Shown here: positions 37,969 to 50,569 of the stretch, piece after piece
Numbering within the stretch: the stretch's first letter is position 1
Layout: every line of letters begins with the position of its first letter
Source of the DNA: Takakia lepidozioides
Lineage: Eukaryota > Streptophyta > Takakiopsida > Takakiales > Takakiaceae
Assembly: GCA_030704615.1 (NCBI GenBank)
Contig: CM060732.1
Location: forward strand, 27,156,001 to 27,220,000
Direction of reading: 5' to 3'
DNA length: 64,000 nucleotides
Program-made: the position numbers and the translations under genes
Notes under the pieces: generated by a model
What the model saw: only the letters and a program-made list of their open reading frames with translations
The model's database searches: none
Told to the model about the DNA's origin: nothing

Positions 37969-38169
37969 AGCTGACCATGGCTCCTGCTTGGTCGTCCTCT
38001 TCGCCGGCCTCCCTACCGCCAGCTGAGAACGTGTTCCTTATCACAAATGACATTGGGAACTTGTCCCCTTCCCTTTAGGTACTGTAGTGTGCATCAGTCG
38101 ACGGCAGACGAGAGAAGGTAGCGACAAGGAAGCTAGTGGAAGCGAGCGAGACGATCCTGCAAGAGCAAG
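37969..38169. promoter_or_regulatory. Compact bidirectional promoter of the BFN/UVR gene and RPT1
   Basis: Only 201 bp separate the divergent start codons, so both core promoters and both 5' leaders must fit here or overlap, unless 5'-leader introns exist. No TATA box was evident on either strand. Confidence 0.7.
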
Positions 38170-41100
38170 ATGGGGGGTGTTGAAGACGATCTGGCCAAGG
38201 AGAAGACTCCTCCGCCTCTGGATGAAGATGATATTGCTCTGCTCAAAACTTATGTGGGTTTTTCTCGTCTGGACCCTTCTAGGGTCGTGTCGTGTTCGGT
38301 CTCCCCCATATCTTGGTCTATTGGTGTCGCTTTGATTTGGATTTTTCCAGGGGACAACTCCTTCTGGTAGCCTGATAGCAAGGCCTCCTTATGTGCAGTA
38401 CCGTAGTGCGATTACTCATAGATGGGTCTTTTAAGGTGTTTTTTAATATCTCTTTCTTATCGTGTCGTGGATTGGGGCAGGGATTGGGTCCATATGCTGA
38501 CCCTATCAAGAAAGTGCAGAAGGACATCAAAGAGATGGCCAAGAGAGTCAATGATTTGTGCGGTATGTTTTCCTCGCTGGAGCTTGTGTGCACCGCGTGT
38601 TGTCAAATGTTCCTCTTGCACCACATTTTGGTGAGCGTAGTACAGACGCACCGGAAATCCAGAGATGGATCCATGCCACGAGGTTAAGTGGGGGTTTGGA
38701 ATTAGCTATACTTGGGCTAATAAATCTGCAGTGCTCTGAAGAGTAGGGACAGTGAGAGGCAGATGACTGCTGTTATTGCTAATTTTACTGTACTGGTAGG
38801 ACTTGAGCAGGCATCAAGGAGTCAGACACTGGGCTTGCTGTGCCAAGTCAGTGGGATCTGGTTTCTGACAAGCAGATGATGCAGGAGGAGCAACCATTGC
38901 AGGTAGGAAATTTCACAACACGTCACTGGTTTGCTGGTTTGCTGTATTTTGGCCTGCTGACAGCATATCAGGAGATGCGTCTGACGATTTACAGCCACTG
39001 TATTATAAAACCTTAAATACATGAGTCCTTGTGCTGGAGACCTTTGGAAAATGGATATCACACTTCATTTGGAGGGTTAGATCTGTTTATGCTTGCTGGT
39101 TATGCTTTGACCCTGGCAAGTTCTCTCAACATGGAGGAGGTAATACAATGAAGTTTACGAGAGGTATTACTTTTTTCTTAAGTCAGTTCTACAGAATCAG
39201 CGAAGCTGCATAGCGACCCCACTCATTATTTTAATATGTGAATTCACAGCTTTATGCAACATAATGTATGTGTCACGGATACACCGCAGTGAACCTTGAC
39301 GAAAATATGGCCCTTGCTTGGCAGTTGCCCTTTACATACAGATTGTCACCTGTTTGTTTGTCATGTTTAAGGAGCTTGTGACCATCCATCTTACATATTA
39401 CTTGTAATTTACTGTGTGCCTAAGCCTTTCAAGAACATCCTGTGATTCAAAATCTTAGACGGATTGTTACCATACAATGCAGTACTTCGCTTATAAAAGG
39501 TTGATGTGGTTCTTAGTGTCTCTAAGGGTCATGAGTAAAAGTCACCCCAATTGTTAATGATGACCAATTGGTAATTCTAATATTCAGGTTGCTCGGTGCA
39601 CAAAGATCATCAATCCAGGTGGTGATGACGCCAAGTATGTGATAAATGTCAAGCAAATTGCAAAGGTATGCCAGGAGTGAACAATGGCTGTGCCCTCTCT
39701 ACAGCAGTTTTTAGGATGTACATGGTGATCATAGGTTTGTTTATGTATTTAGTTGAATGTAACTTGCATTCCTAGCTTTGGAGACTTCTACTTGAATGGG
39801 GTAGAACTGTTCTTGGAAGGCAAGCACCTTCCACCATGAGCAGCCAGGCTGCTAACATCCTCTTGCTTTTGTTTCATTGCAGTTTGTGGTTGGATTGGGT
39901 GAGAAGGTGTCTCCAACAGATATTGAGGAGGGCATGCGTGTTGGGTCTCTCTCTTCATCTCTCCTTTTATCACTCAGCTCAGTGTGACATAATTACAATC
40001 TTGTGATTTGAGACATTTTTTATCGCTCATCTGCCCTTGTGTGGCCATACTTTCAATCTCCTTACCGGTGGTTCACAGTCTGGATCATGGATTGCTACAA
40101 CTCACACAATTTGGACCTCGCAGAAAATATCACAACAGTTGTCATGCAAGGATTGCCGTTTAATTGTTTCTAGATTTTGATGGCAACTTATTTGGGAGGG
40201 TTTAGATGGACCTCTCTTTGAAATGATTTGTTTTGGTAGATGTTTGGGTATGCTGACCCAGTGGAGTTGGCAAATGGGTGTTTTATTGCAGGGTGGACCG
40301 GAACAAGTATCAAATCCAGATTCCACTACCGCCCAAGATTGATCCCAGTGTCACAATGATGACAGTGGAAGAGAAGCCCGATATTACCTACAGTGACATT
40401 GGGGGCTGCAAAGAACAGATCGAGAAGATGCGTGAGGTGAGACTCAAACAAGCTTACACAGTTGGTCATTCTAAAAAGATGTATTCTCCGAAATTGCCTG
40501 AGTAGAAATTGTCTTAATACAAATATTGATACAACAGGAAGTGATGATGTTCATGCAACAATTGCTGGATACAGGGACTTTACTAGAGTATGAATTATTG
40601 GTTGGAAGGTTAGTCAATCATCACTCAATGGTGAGCTGTTGAACTGCTGTGGGCCCTTATTGTGGACATTAGATACAGCTCCTGGGTGTGGCAATAGTGG
40701 GTTTTTAAATGTGGTTAGGTCTGCATATGACAGATATCCCTTGGCCAGCGACTTTTGCACATCACAGAGGAGGTTTGATCTGAGTGCATGTCAACTGGTA
40801 TAACGTCTGGGATTGGTTAATCTGTGGTCAGCTGGACATAACATGAGAAATAGGGACCGTGCCATCCTGATAACTGAAAGAATCCTTGAAGGAGGTATTC
40901 CAGAACTTCGAATTGAAACTTGCCTAGATGTAGTTAACCTGATGTCTACTCTGCGCTTTATGAACCTTAATGGATGAGAGGAGGTTTAGCTAATCTGGAG
41001 GAGTTTTGCCAAGTGTTTCCCCTCATGGTTTCGCCAGCATTGCTCCTTGCAGCAATTACCTAGTTCTTAAAAGGAGAAGACTTTGGAAGGAGAAGGTTCT

Positions 41101-42796
41101 GGATTTGAAGTGGTTTTGTTTGCTGACCTGTGTACTTGGATGTTTGTGATGCAGGTGGTAGAGTTGCCTATGCTATACCCAGAGAAGTTTGTGAAGCTAG
41201 GGATTGACCCCCCCAAGGGAGTGCTATTGTATGGACCCCCTGGCACTGGGAAGACCCTATTAGCACGTGCAGTTGCCAATCGGACTGATGCTTGCTTCAT
41301 TCGTGTCATTGGGAGCGAGCTTGTTCAGAAATATGTGGGAGAGGGGGCTCGTATGGTCCGCGAAATTTTCCAGGTAAGTTCCTGTATGCTACACAGGTTT
41401 GTTCAACCACTATCTGGATGCCCAAGCAATTCAGGATAAGCTACGACTCTCTCCTGGGTCACTAAGCTCTAGAATTTGTCTTGGGTGATCAGATGGCACG
41501 GTCAAAGAAGGCATGCATTGTGTTCATAGACGAGGTGGATGCAATAGGAGGAGCTCGATTTGATGATGGAGTGGGGGGTGATAATGAAGTGCAACGCACA
41601 ATGCTTGAGATTGTGAACCAACTTGACGGCTTTGACGCCCGTGGCAACATCAAAGTGTTGATGGCCACCAACAGGTGTGTGGTGGTCTGTTTGTCTTCCT
41701 GCCCTGAGGACTCCCTGGGGTTGTCTGCATGCATAGATTCTGGCAGTAACAAATTTTATGTACATATGTGTGCAGGCTTGCATGTATGATTATTTTGACA
41801 TGAAGTAATTTGCAACATCACACCCCTCCACCACAAGCTTTGTTAGAGACACATAGGACGGGAGGGTCAACAGAATAGGGCTGCACCTTTGCTTAGCTTG
41901 GAATGCACTATGAGAATGTGCAGACCAGACACGCTAGACCCAGCACTTTTGCGACCTGGGCGGTTGGACCGAAAGGTGGAGTTTGGGCTGCCTGACCTGG
42001 AAAGTCGGACCCAAATTTTCAAGATCCATACACGCACCATGAATGTTGAGAATGGCATTCGCTTTGAGTTGCTTGCTCGTCTGTGCCCCAATTCCACAGG
42101 TTCCATCCTTGCCTCAAGCTCATTATGTTGCATTTACGAAATAATACACAGGTTTTGAGGGTCTGGGTTGTGGCTCCTTTTTCCACAGGCTGAGATCTGT
42201 ATGATGCTCATGGGAGGCCCAAAGAGAGGGACCTTCAAGGATGTACATCAATCCGATGGTGTCGATAGAGCCCTAGTCCAGTCTGGATGGAGCAGAAACA
42301 GGAACAGGGGGTGCAGGATTAGAGGGGGCTCCAAAACGTAAAAGCTCGCTGACTTAAATTTGATGCTTGAGGCTGAGGAGACATATGTACCCACTGACAG
42401 TTACGGCAGAGAGAGCTGCTTGCTGTGAACTTTTGACTGTTACTGCTCCTAGCTGCTTGCCCTGAACTTGTGACTTGCCATGCACTGCAGATGGTAGTCC
42501 CCCCTTGTATCGCTTTTTGCATGATACGCAAGAGAATGTACTCAGAAGACTTTGTTTTCCTTAGCCTTGTTGCATGAACGCGAGAGAGAGCCAGAGAGAC
42601 AGAGATGCTGAAGGGTATGATAAATGGTTTCGTGGCAGGTGCTGATATAAGGAGTGTCTGCACAGAGGCTGGCATGTATGCTATCCGTGCTCGGCGGAAG
42701 ACTGTGACAGAGAAGGACTTTCTGGAGGGGGTGAATAAAGTGATCAAAGGATATCAAAAGTTTAGTGCTACTCCGAAGTACATGGTGTACAATTGA
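38170..42796 (+). CDS. RPT1: 26S proteasome regulatory particle ATPase subunit RPT1
   Basis: RPT1 is one of six AAA+ ATPases that unfold substrates and feed them to the 20S proteasome in cytosol and nucleus. Ten exons: 38170-38253, 38481-38562, 38811-38902, 39588-39665, 39883-39944, 40292-40436, 41155-41373, 41493-41674, 41924-42099 and 42639-42796. They join exactly to 425 residues, one fewer than my recollection of Arabidopsis RPT1. Visible elements: [18 protein letters not shown] at the N-terminus, the OB-type ring region ([25 protein letters not shown]), Walker A GPPGTGKT (208-215), Walker [11 protein letters not shown] (262-271), the pore-side [27 protein letters not shown] with the arginine finger, and the C-terminus KYMVYN. 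The near-complete family match leaves little doubt. Introns are 87-718 bp; intron 9 carries a piece related to the ATG5 intron 1 repeat. Confidence 0.98.
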
Positions 42797-44208
42797 TTCA
42801 GGACTTGCTTGTCCAGTCAGTTCTTGCTGAAAACAGATATCAAGAGCAATATCTTGTAAATATCGCAAGTTTCGAAGTACTTACAGCAGGTACTACACTG
42901 AAGGCATTGTGTTGTGATTATGCCATGTCACATCTCCACGTTCAGGGAGGGTTGGTTCAATAACTGGCTGCTGGGAAATGGATCAGCAGTAGATTAGTTT
43001 TGACACGGACTCTTTCAATTATGACATGCACTAAAACTAAGTGATCCTGCTGCCGCATGATCAATCCAGATTTTAGTGCCCATTGGAGTGGGGAGATTGT
43101 GGACTCTGCAAGGCTACACACTTACCACCAAAGTTTTGTAGTCTATGGCTGTGGGTTTACCACAAATCCAAATTATCACCCAAAGGTGGTAACGTAACCT
43201 CACCCAAAACCGCTGGATAAGAGATAGGCCTAGAAAACCGGGGAAAAAAAAAGTTCTTATGAGGCATTATTTTTCCTGTATGGGCAATGGAATTTGGAAC
43301 CCATCTCAAGTTATTTCTTGAGTTATGAATTAGTCACGAATCAGTTATGAATTTTTACGTAGTTAGAAGTAGACTCACCTATTGGCGTCTAGCAGACTCA
43401 CCCATTCCTGTCAGCAGATTCACCAATCAAATCATCCATCTATGGTTCTTCATCCAATGCAGTCTAAACATGTGTTCTCTGTGAACCCTAGGACATCGTG
43501 AACCCTAGGACATATTTGCAACACTTTGATGTTGGAATTTAGAGGTGACGGTTTAAGGGGGGTAATGGGTTACCTTACCACCACAACAAGGGAAGCAGCT
43601 CTTCTTTTTATCTCGGGGATTCAGCCACAATATTAGTCTCTCTTGGCTTCCTCCCAATTGTTGCAGTGTTTGTTTTTTGAGAACAGGGGATGGTGCCCTG
43701 GAAAATTTATTAAGATTATTTGAAGGGGAAAAAAGTAAAACCCCGGAGTACACCATTTTTTTCTTCTTAAGTCCAAGATTGACTTCAAGAAGCGAAAATA
43801 TAAAACACTCAAGTAGCAAAAAGAATTCTCTTAACTTTTTTTTTACCTCTATGTAGTAGAGGTAGTCTATTTACCTATCTATTTACATCCAGAAAAGTGA
43901 TACACCAGAGCCGTCTTCGTTACAGAGTGGTGGGGGCAGGTACCATGTTGTCTTGCAAGATGCCTTGACATTCCTAGGGAAATCTGGGTGTCTTCAAGCT
44001 TTTCAGTCAACCTCGTCTTGCCTGTGGTGAAGGTGTGAAGTGTGAACTCTGCTTGACATCTCTTCCTCTCTTCCTCCTAAGCCACTCCGACAAGATTGCC
44101 GGATGATCTTGAATGGCCCTACTGCCTTCCAGGCAGCTGCCGCACTTCAATTTCTCCTGCTGTCTATGGATGGGATTAGGTAGGCTCGATAGAAGCAGCA
44201 TATATGTT
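42797..44208. other. Convergent interval between RPT1 and the NPF transporter
   Basis: 1.4 kb between two stop codons, containing both 3' regions. It holds a short minisatellite-like array at 43371-43422 (three AGACTCACC-like units spaced 22-23 bp) and a perfect 16-bp direct repeat at 43481-43513 (GTGAACCCTAGGACAT twice, 1 bp apart). No gene seen. Confidence 0.6.
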
Positions 44209-47200
44209 TCACACGGTAGATTCAGAAGGCTCCGGCATCACTCTGTCAGAGTTGCTCTGAGGAGAGATCACTGGCTTCTTGTAAGTGTACCACTTTGCAA
44301 CCGTCAGGAAAACGCACAAGTTCACAGCACTCATCGTCGCCAAGAGCCAGTAGTATTTGTCGAGGCGGCACCTATTCACGTTGTTTACAATCCAGCTCTG
44401 GTGCCCACCACGACTTGTAGCACGGACAAGAACTTTCACGAGGGCGGTGCATAAGAAATGGGCAACCCCTGTGTTGGATGTGAAGAGAGCTGTTCCTATG
44501 CTCTGCATGCCATCAGGGGCCTGGTCGTAGAAGAATTCGAGCTGCCCAATGTAACCAAAGACCTGGGAGAGACCCCCAATACTGTATTGTGGGACGAGCC
44601 AGAAAACGCTCATAGGGACCGGCAGATTGTGCTGGTCCTGAAAACCGTGATCTTTGATGACCTTCAAACGTCTCATTTCTACAAGAGCTGCAGTCATCAC
44701 CCCAAGAATAGAGATCACAAGTCCAGTTCCAATTCTCTGCAGCATTGAGAGGCCCCGTTCATTCCCTGTGTACTTGCGTGCCAATGGAACGAAAATTTTC
44801 TCGTAGGCAGGGATGGCGGCCAGGGCAGTTAGCGATTCAAATACTTCCAAGGAGGCCGCCGGGATCTTGAAGTTCGGTCCCATGGATAAATCCATGGTGA
44901 GGCCCTGTCGTAGGAAGAACGATGACGGCTGGGCGGTAATAACTAGCAACATTAAAGTGGTAAACCAAATGGGCATTACTCGCACGAGCAGTTTCACCTC
45001 CTCTACTCTCGTAACACTGCAGAGTCTCCATGGATTGATACTCTTGGATGCTTCGTGAGGAGTTCCCTTCTTCTCCTCAAGTTGCCAGTCCTCCAGGGTG
45101 GCTGCCTTCTCAAGGAACCTACCAGCAACTTGCAAAAACGTCGTTAGGTCAGTGATCTGAACTGGAGTCGTTACATCCCCACGAGTGGGTCACGACCACA
45201 TCACACTTGAGTTTGCTTAGCCTATACCATCGAGACTCAACTTGCGAGAGGTTCAGTAGCATGCAAGCTTCAAGCAAGCTAAGAGAGAGACACATAGCAT
45301 ATGCAAGAGCCAGAGAGAAAGAGCTTAATGCGAATGGGAATGCAGCCCCTCTACTGCTCTAGTAAAGGATAGGAGTGGTCAAAAACCAGCATCGTCGGCC
45401 GGTCCAAGGGTCCAAATGTAGGCAAGGCAAAGATGTTACCTAGGAAGCTTTTAAGTGCACAGCTTCCTGAAGTTGCAGAAGTACCTCCCGACAAGCGCAA
45501 CGTCGGCGTACTTAAGAACCTTCTAGATGCTCACCAAGCGCACAAGCCTCCCACTCTCTCTCAAAAATAGGTATCTCATCCCGCAAGTATCAGTGACAAA
45601 ACTTGGATCTGAAATTTCAAATGTGTATGGTTCAATGAGGCCTCGCCTACCCTTCGGCAGTAGTGGAAACTTCATTCTTGCCCTTCCACATTTATCACAA
45701 GAAGACTGGATTTTAAAGCGCATACCGTTTCCTCTCCTCAGTAAGGAATGGTTCTCTGAAATTGACGATAGCCTTCTATGGCCCGGTACTGGACATTGTT
45801 TGATGTTATAAGATTTAGATTCTGTGAATCGCGTATGTATGCGAAAGCAAGATTTCCCAGTGGAGAAGGCGGGTTCTCTAGGAGAGAAAACAAAACATCT
45901 GTGGGCGAAGTACATACGAGAGTCCGGGGGTGTGTGCAAGATTCCGCTTCCCCTTTTCATTAATTTCGTGGAGCTGACTTGGATCGGATGGAACAACGAC
46001 CTTATACTTGCGGAAGGCAGCAACCACTACCTGGGCCACTTGTGTCAGAGGACTGCCTTCGGGGCGCTTGTTCCGGTACCACGGACTGCCAGAGAAGAAG
46101 AGAACCATGCCCACAACGAACCCAACGGTGGGTATTCCAATGCCCCATCCCCACCCAACATTGTCTTCAATATACACAAGCCCTGTCAAGGCAATGATCC
46201 CACCTATGGTAATGGGGATCCACCAGACGTTAAAGAAGGTGCGTTTCATAGGTTTCTCATTGGAGTCTTCCTCGTCAAATTGGTCTGCTCCAAATGCGGA
46301 TATGCAGGGCTTCACGCCACCCACCCCCAGCGAGATCAGATACAGCGCCAAGTAGAATAAGCCAACCTGAAAAGTTGATGCAGATTTGCAGTATCCTGTT
46401 GTAGGACACTTAGGGGGCTTCAAGTCGGGTAATGACACTGTCAGTGTCAACAGAATCAGCCCCTGGAACACCGCAACTCACCACAATAAGATGCAATGGC
46501 CAAAGTAGATACTGATGAAGTGGTGGGAATGGGCGAAGGCTCCGCGTTCAAGGGGCCAACGGACATGGAGAAAAGTGGAATGTATTGGGGAAACTTCAAA
46601 CAGGCCGCGTGCAAAATCTAACCTTCCTGAATTCGAAGGAATGTTACAATGAGGATTGCATACCATGAGGTAAACGCCTGCAGAGAACGTGATGGTCCAA
46701 AATCGGCCCAAGTACGTATCTGCAATGAATCCTCCGAGCAACGGCAATATCCACGCTGTACCCGCCCAGTTGTATACATTTGTGGACGTTGCTTCAGTAC
46801 CCTCATGTAGAATAGTCACTAAATACGTGACAAGATTTGCTTCAATTCCGTAGTACGCCAATCTCTCCATTAACTCAGCCGCTGTCAAGTAGGAGTCAAG
46901 AACAAACCACAAAGACAAGATTATGGCTTCAGCTTTCTCTTTGACAGGTCTTTTAAGATTCTCTAAAACTGCATTGTCGGCTCAAATTAACTGTACGCTG
47001 TAGGTATTAAATTGATTTACAGATGAATAAGGTGTAGACAATCTGATAAGTTAGAGCTTAGAAGTCATCCAGCACAATGTTAGCAACACCACATCACTCT
47101 GACCTTCACTGCATATAGCTGTAAGTTCCATAACCGCTGACATATTTGAGCACGTTAAGTCAAGCGTGCACATTGATGCTCTTGAAATTATTGTCACCAT

Positions 47201-48120
47201 GACTAATAATTTCTAAGTAGTTCAAATTAAACCAACATTGGCAGAGCTCTGTGTTCCTTTTGTGTCAAGTTACTACTAACAAAGTGCGCATTGCGATGAG
47301 AACGTCCAGGACAGTAACAAAAATTCCAAGGCAAGCATGATGCATCAAGTAGTTTGTACCGATCGTGCTATGCACTGCAAGTCCTACTCAATAAACACCT
47401 AGGATCCTTCAATGTACACATGAGCTCGAACATGTTCAATGATCTTCCATTCTCTAGTCGGCATGTTCAGGACTTCAACGTCTTTCCTAGTTACAACTAC
47501 GTTGGGCATATGTATACAGTCATTGAATATGGTGAACTGACCTGCGAAGTGATCAAAACAAGCTTTCAGCATGGAACAGTAGAGAAATCTAACTTGGTAC
47601 AGCCTCTGGCCAGCGCGACATTATATAAGATCAAGACCTCTCTCAGGTGGAATGCTTCTGTCATCTCGAGTACTTCCATTTTACGGATCACACGATCAAT
47701 TTCTACCACTGATCATCTTGAATTCATAGCTCCATTAAATTGTGTACCCCACTCGTGTTTAGGAAGGCAGTGATCCAAGGAGATACGACTGCTTCACGCC
47801 TGAATTAAGCTTTCTTACAACAGTCCCAGAAGCGTTGTGTACAAACCCATAATGAAGTAGACAGCTTTCCATCGGCCTGAGATTGTTTTATTCGCTGGTC
47901 TGCCTTTAATGTCCAGGGAGCCATCCCGCACATATAAATCTGTGCTGTGCCTGTCACGCCTATCATCACTTGAAGAAACTTCACGGTCATAATTTTCGAC
48001 CCCTGGAACCGCCGTCGGAAGTTGTCTTGACTGCCCAGAAAGATCATTGAACCACGGTTGATGAGCACTGAGTTTTTCTATCGCAAGAAAAAGGTGATGT
48101 GAGTTATAATGGTTTTCCAT
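44209..48120 (-). CDS. NPF/PTR-family proton-coupled transporter
   Basis: Members of the NRT1/PTR family move nitrate, peptides, hormones or glucosinolates with protons across plant membranes; the substrate here cannot be told from sequence. Exons 48120-47847, 46881-46664, 46462-45918 and 45118-44209 join in phase to 648 residues. The N-terminus carries the family lead-in (DIKGRPANK, GRWKAVYFIM). The proton-coupling EXXER motif is intact (E94, E97, R98 in AELMERLAYYG). The PTR signature appears as GGVKPCISAFGADQFDEED, followed by the central loop (about 310-360) and the second six-helix half (LLVRVMPIWFTTLMLL, PVPMSVFWLVPQY, WYTYKKP). The start is uncertain: an in-frame ATG at 48180 adds 20 residues, and a splice acceptor-like TAG near 48,080 could mean a separate first exon. 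Confidence 0.93.
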
Positions 48121-49254
48121 AATGGTGAATGCCGAAGATAATATAGACCTCTCTATTAAATGATACTTTATAACGTCCACGGAAAGCTGACATCAAGAGA
48201 AAGCATGAAACTCGAAAGAGAGGAGGGCGGCTCTCCACAAGCAGCTCAAAAACAGCTACTGATGAAGGAATTGTCTAAGAGTCAACGCCTCATGCACTAG
48301 CATAGTACGCGGTACAACGGGGGCCTAGAGAGAGGGTGAGCAGGCTAGGGAGTCACAGGACTAGTCTTCAACATGTCATGAAATATTGGGCTAGATGGGC
48401 ATGATGATCGCCGAAAAAACGAACGAACAAGCTAGCTAGTCATGTACCATGGTGAGAATCGCAGTGTTGAAGCTTCGGCTGGATGACTCAAGAATGCTGA
48501 TCCTTCCAGAGTGATATACCACCACTAGGAATTCCACCTGCAGCCAAACGAGCGAGAATAGAGGGGACACACACCGTCAGAAACTGCATGAAGGCCCGAC
48601 TGTGACATGTGCAATACATTAAGATAATCTCTACAGCTTGAAAGAGAATGAAACTACACTGTAAAGGGAGAACTTGGAAGCGGCGAATAGCATCCCCACA
48701 TGCAAGAGCGGCCTCTTAAAACACAAGGGGGGAAGGTACCAGCTGCTGGAGCAGCAGTTGGCTATGGCGGCTGCCAAGAGATCCGAGCTGCCCTGGTGGG
48801 AGGCAGGAACCATGAATGTTTATAATGCCTGCCTAGTCCTCTTGGGATTGTGAATCGGGTCACAAAGTCAACCCCCCATGTGAGTACTTGACGTTTCCTG
48901 TCAGATACTTCGCCAGTGCACCCGCCACCATCTCCTGTTGCCTGCCATCTCCATGGAAAGCTGGGAGACGACAAAGAAAAAACAAGTGGGTCTGGGGGAA
49001 AAGCTCACGTTTGACACAGTGAGGGATAATTTATTTAGTGAGGGGGTGGTGGGGCCTTGCAATGGTTTGCAAAGCTAAGAGTTTTATTTTATTTTGCATT
49101 ACATTACTTGTAGGTTCATCAAAAGAAATGGGCCCCATGGACTAGGAACAATTGGCTTGACTAATGCTTGATGTGGTCACCACACCCAATGAGTGACACT
49201 GGTAGTACGTATGAGAATATTTCAGGAAATTTGGCTCAAAGTATTAAAATTATA
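48121..49254. other. Upstream region of the NPF gene
   Basis: Contains the 5' side of the leftward-transcribed NPF gene. No further coding region or repeat was recognised. Base composition turns strongly AT-rich at the right edge. Confidence 0.5.
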
Positions 49255-49461
49255 TACCGTAATGTAGGGGCCATTTCGACATAAATTTTAATATTTTAAA
49301 TATTGTTAAAATTTTGGAAACTGATTTTGTGAAATTAAATAACTTTTGTGAATGATAATAAAGTATCTTTGGGAATACTCCATATTGAAATGGAATTCTC
49401 AAAATAAAATAAATATTCGACAGAAGAAGTGTTGGAATGGCCGCGCCCATGTATTACGGTA
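49255..49461. mobile_element. Putative MITE, about 207 bp, with imperfect terminal inverted repeats
   Basis: The left end TACCGTAATGTAGGGGCCATTTC and the right end GAATGGCCGCGCCCATGTATTACGGTA are imperfect inverted complements. The outer nine bases match perfectly and the GGCCATT block is also shared. The interior is very AT-rich. No clear target-site duplication was found, so the family is unassigned. Confidence 0.55.
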
Positions 49462-50569
49462 GGTACGAATATATAACTTTTGTAGTTTAGTTGGATAGAG
49501 CACTGAGTGCCACCGTGGCCAATTCTGCCCTCAAATGTTGCTACCTGTTGAGGGTGATATTCTGGATAGTGTCCCTTGTGCTTGGCGAAGTTGCCTTTAA
49601 AGATGTTATTTTCTCCTCACGATACAGTTAATGATGGTGCTGATATTGTAGTCACTAGGAAATGAACAAGGCGTAAGATACACGGAGGCCCTATTATTCT
49701 TACTGACGCTATGGCTAATAATAATGTATCTTAATTCTGAAGTGATTATGAAGTGATGCTCTATTTTAACACGAAATATTGTGTATTTAAGTATGATGTA
49801 ATTGTTTATAATGAATTATCACGGAACATAAAATGATTGACAAAGTCGGGAAGTTTGAATGTCAAATAATTTGGTTTGTGATCTGTCGAATAAGTTACTC
49901 TTCAGTGGATTTGCATGAAAATATTATTGCATTTGTCCAAATATGATCTAAGTGAGATTGATAATCAGTTGTCTGTTCCGAGAATGTTAATTGAAATTTA
50001 TGATTATGCATGTAGTTTTGACGTTAGTACATTTTTTTTGAAGTATTTAATATGTCAATGTTGAAATCTCCAATGAATGTTGTCGGGCAATGACGTGGTA
50101 CCTTGCGAATGCAAATGTGATAAAAACGATTGTAAAGTCATTTTGGGGGGTTTAGATATCGGAACTATGTGAATTGCTTTTCTTGAATGTTGCTGATGTG
50201 AATTCAGCGCCATTGCATATATGAGTTTCATGGTATTCTAGTAGTTTGGTCGTATAAAATTGTCATGCCGTGATTGTCGTAATAACAAATGAACGAGAAT
50301 TTATAGCTATTGGTAAATGTGGACCAATTCGGATATGAGTGAATGACATTTCAAGTTTCATTGAGACACAATATGTGAGATGCTTGAAGGTTGGGATCAG
50401 AATTTTTATCTTCATAATGTTATTTTAAAGATCAAGTATTTAATGATTATAATTTCGTAATTGTATTATTATGGGCATTGTTAATATGTATTTTGCATTT
50501 GTTCGGGTGTTCTCCATTTCATTTGCAACTGATATGTCTAGTCATTCGTCGCCCAACTTCAGATGTAAC
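49462..50569. other. AT-rich non-coding stretch left of the hAT element
   Basis: About 1.1 kb of AT-rich sequence with no open frame of note and no domain. A tRNA-like D-arm string near 49,484-49,520 lacks a T-arm and was not called. Confidence 0.5.

Noticed and set aside
45523-46023. 166-codon minus-strand frame overlapping the NPF gene
   Set aside because: It is mostly intron 3 and an off-frame reading of NPF exon 3.
49484-49545. tRNA-like D-arm string
   Set aside because: No matching T-arm with a GTTCRA loop and no closed acceptor stem could be found.
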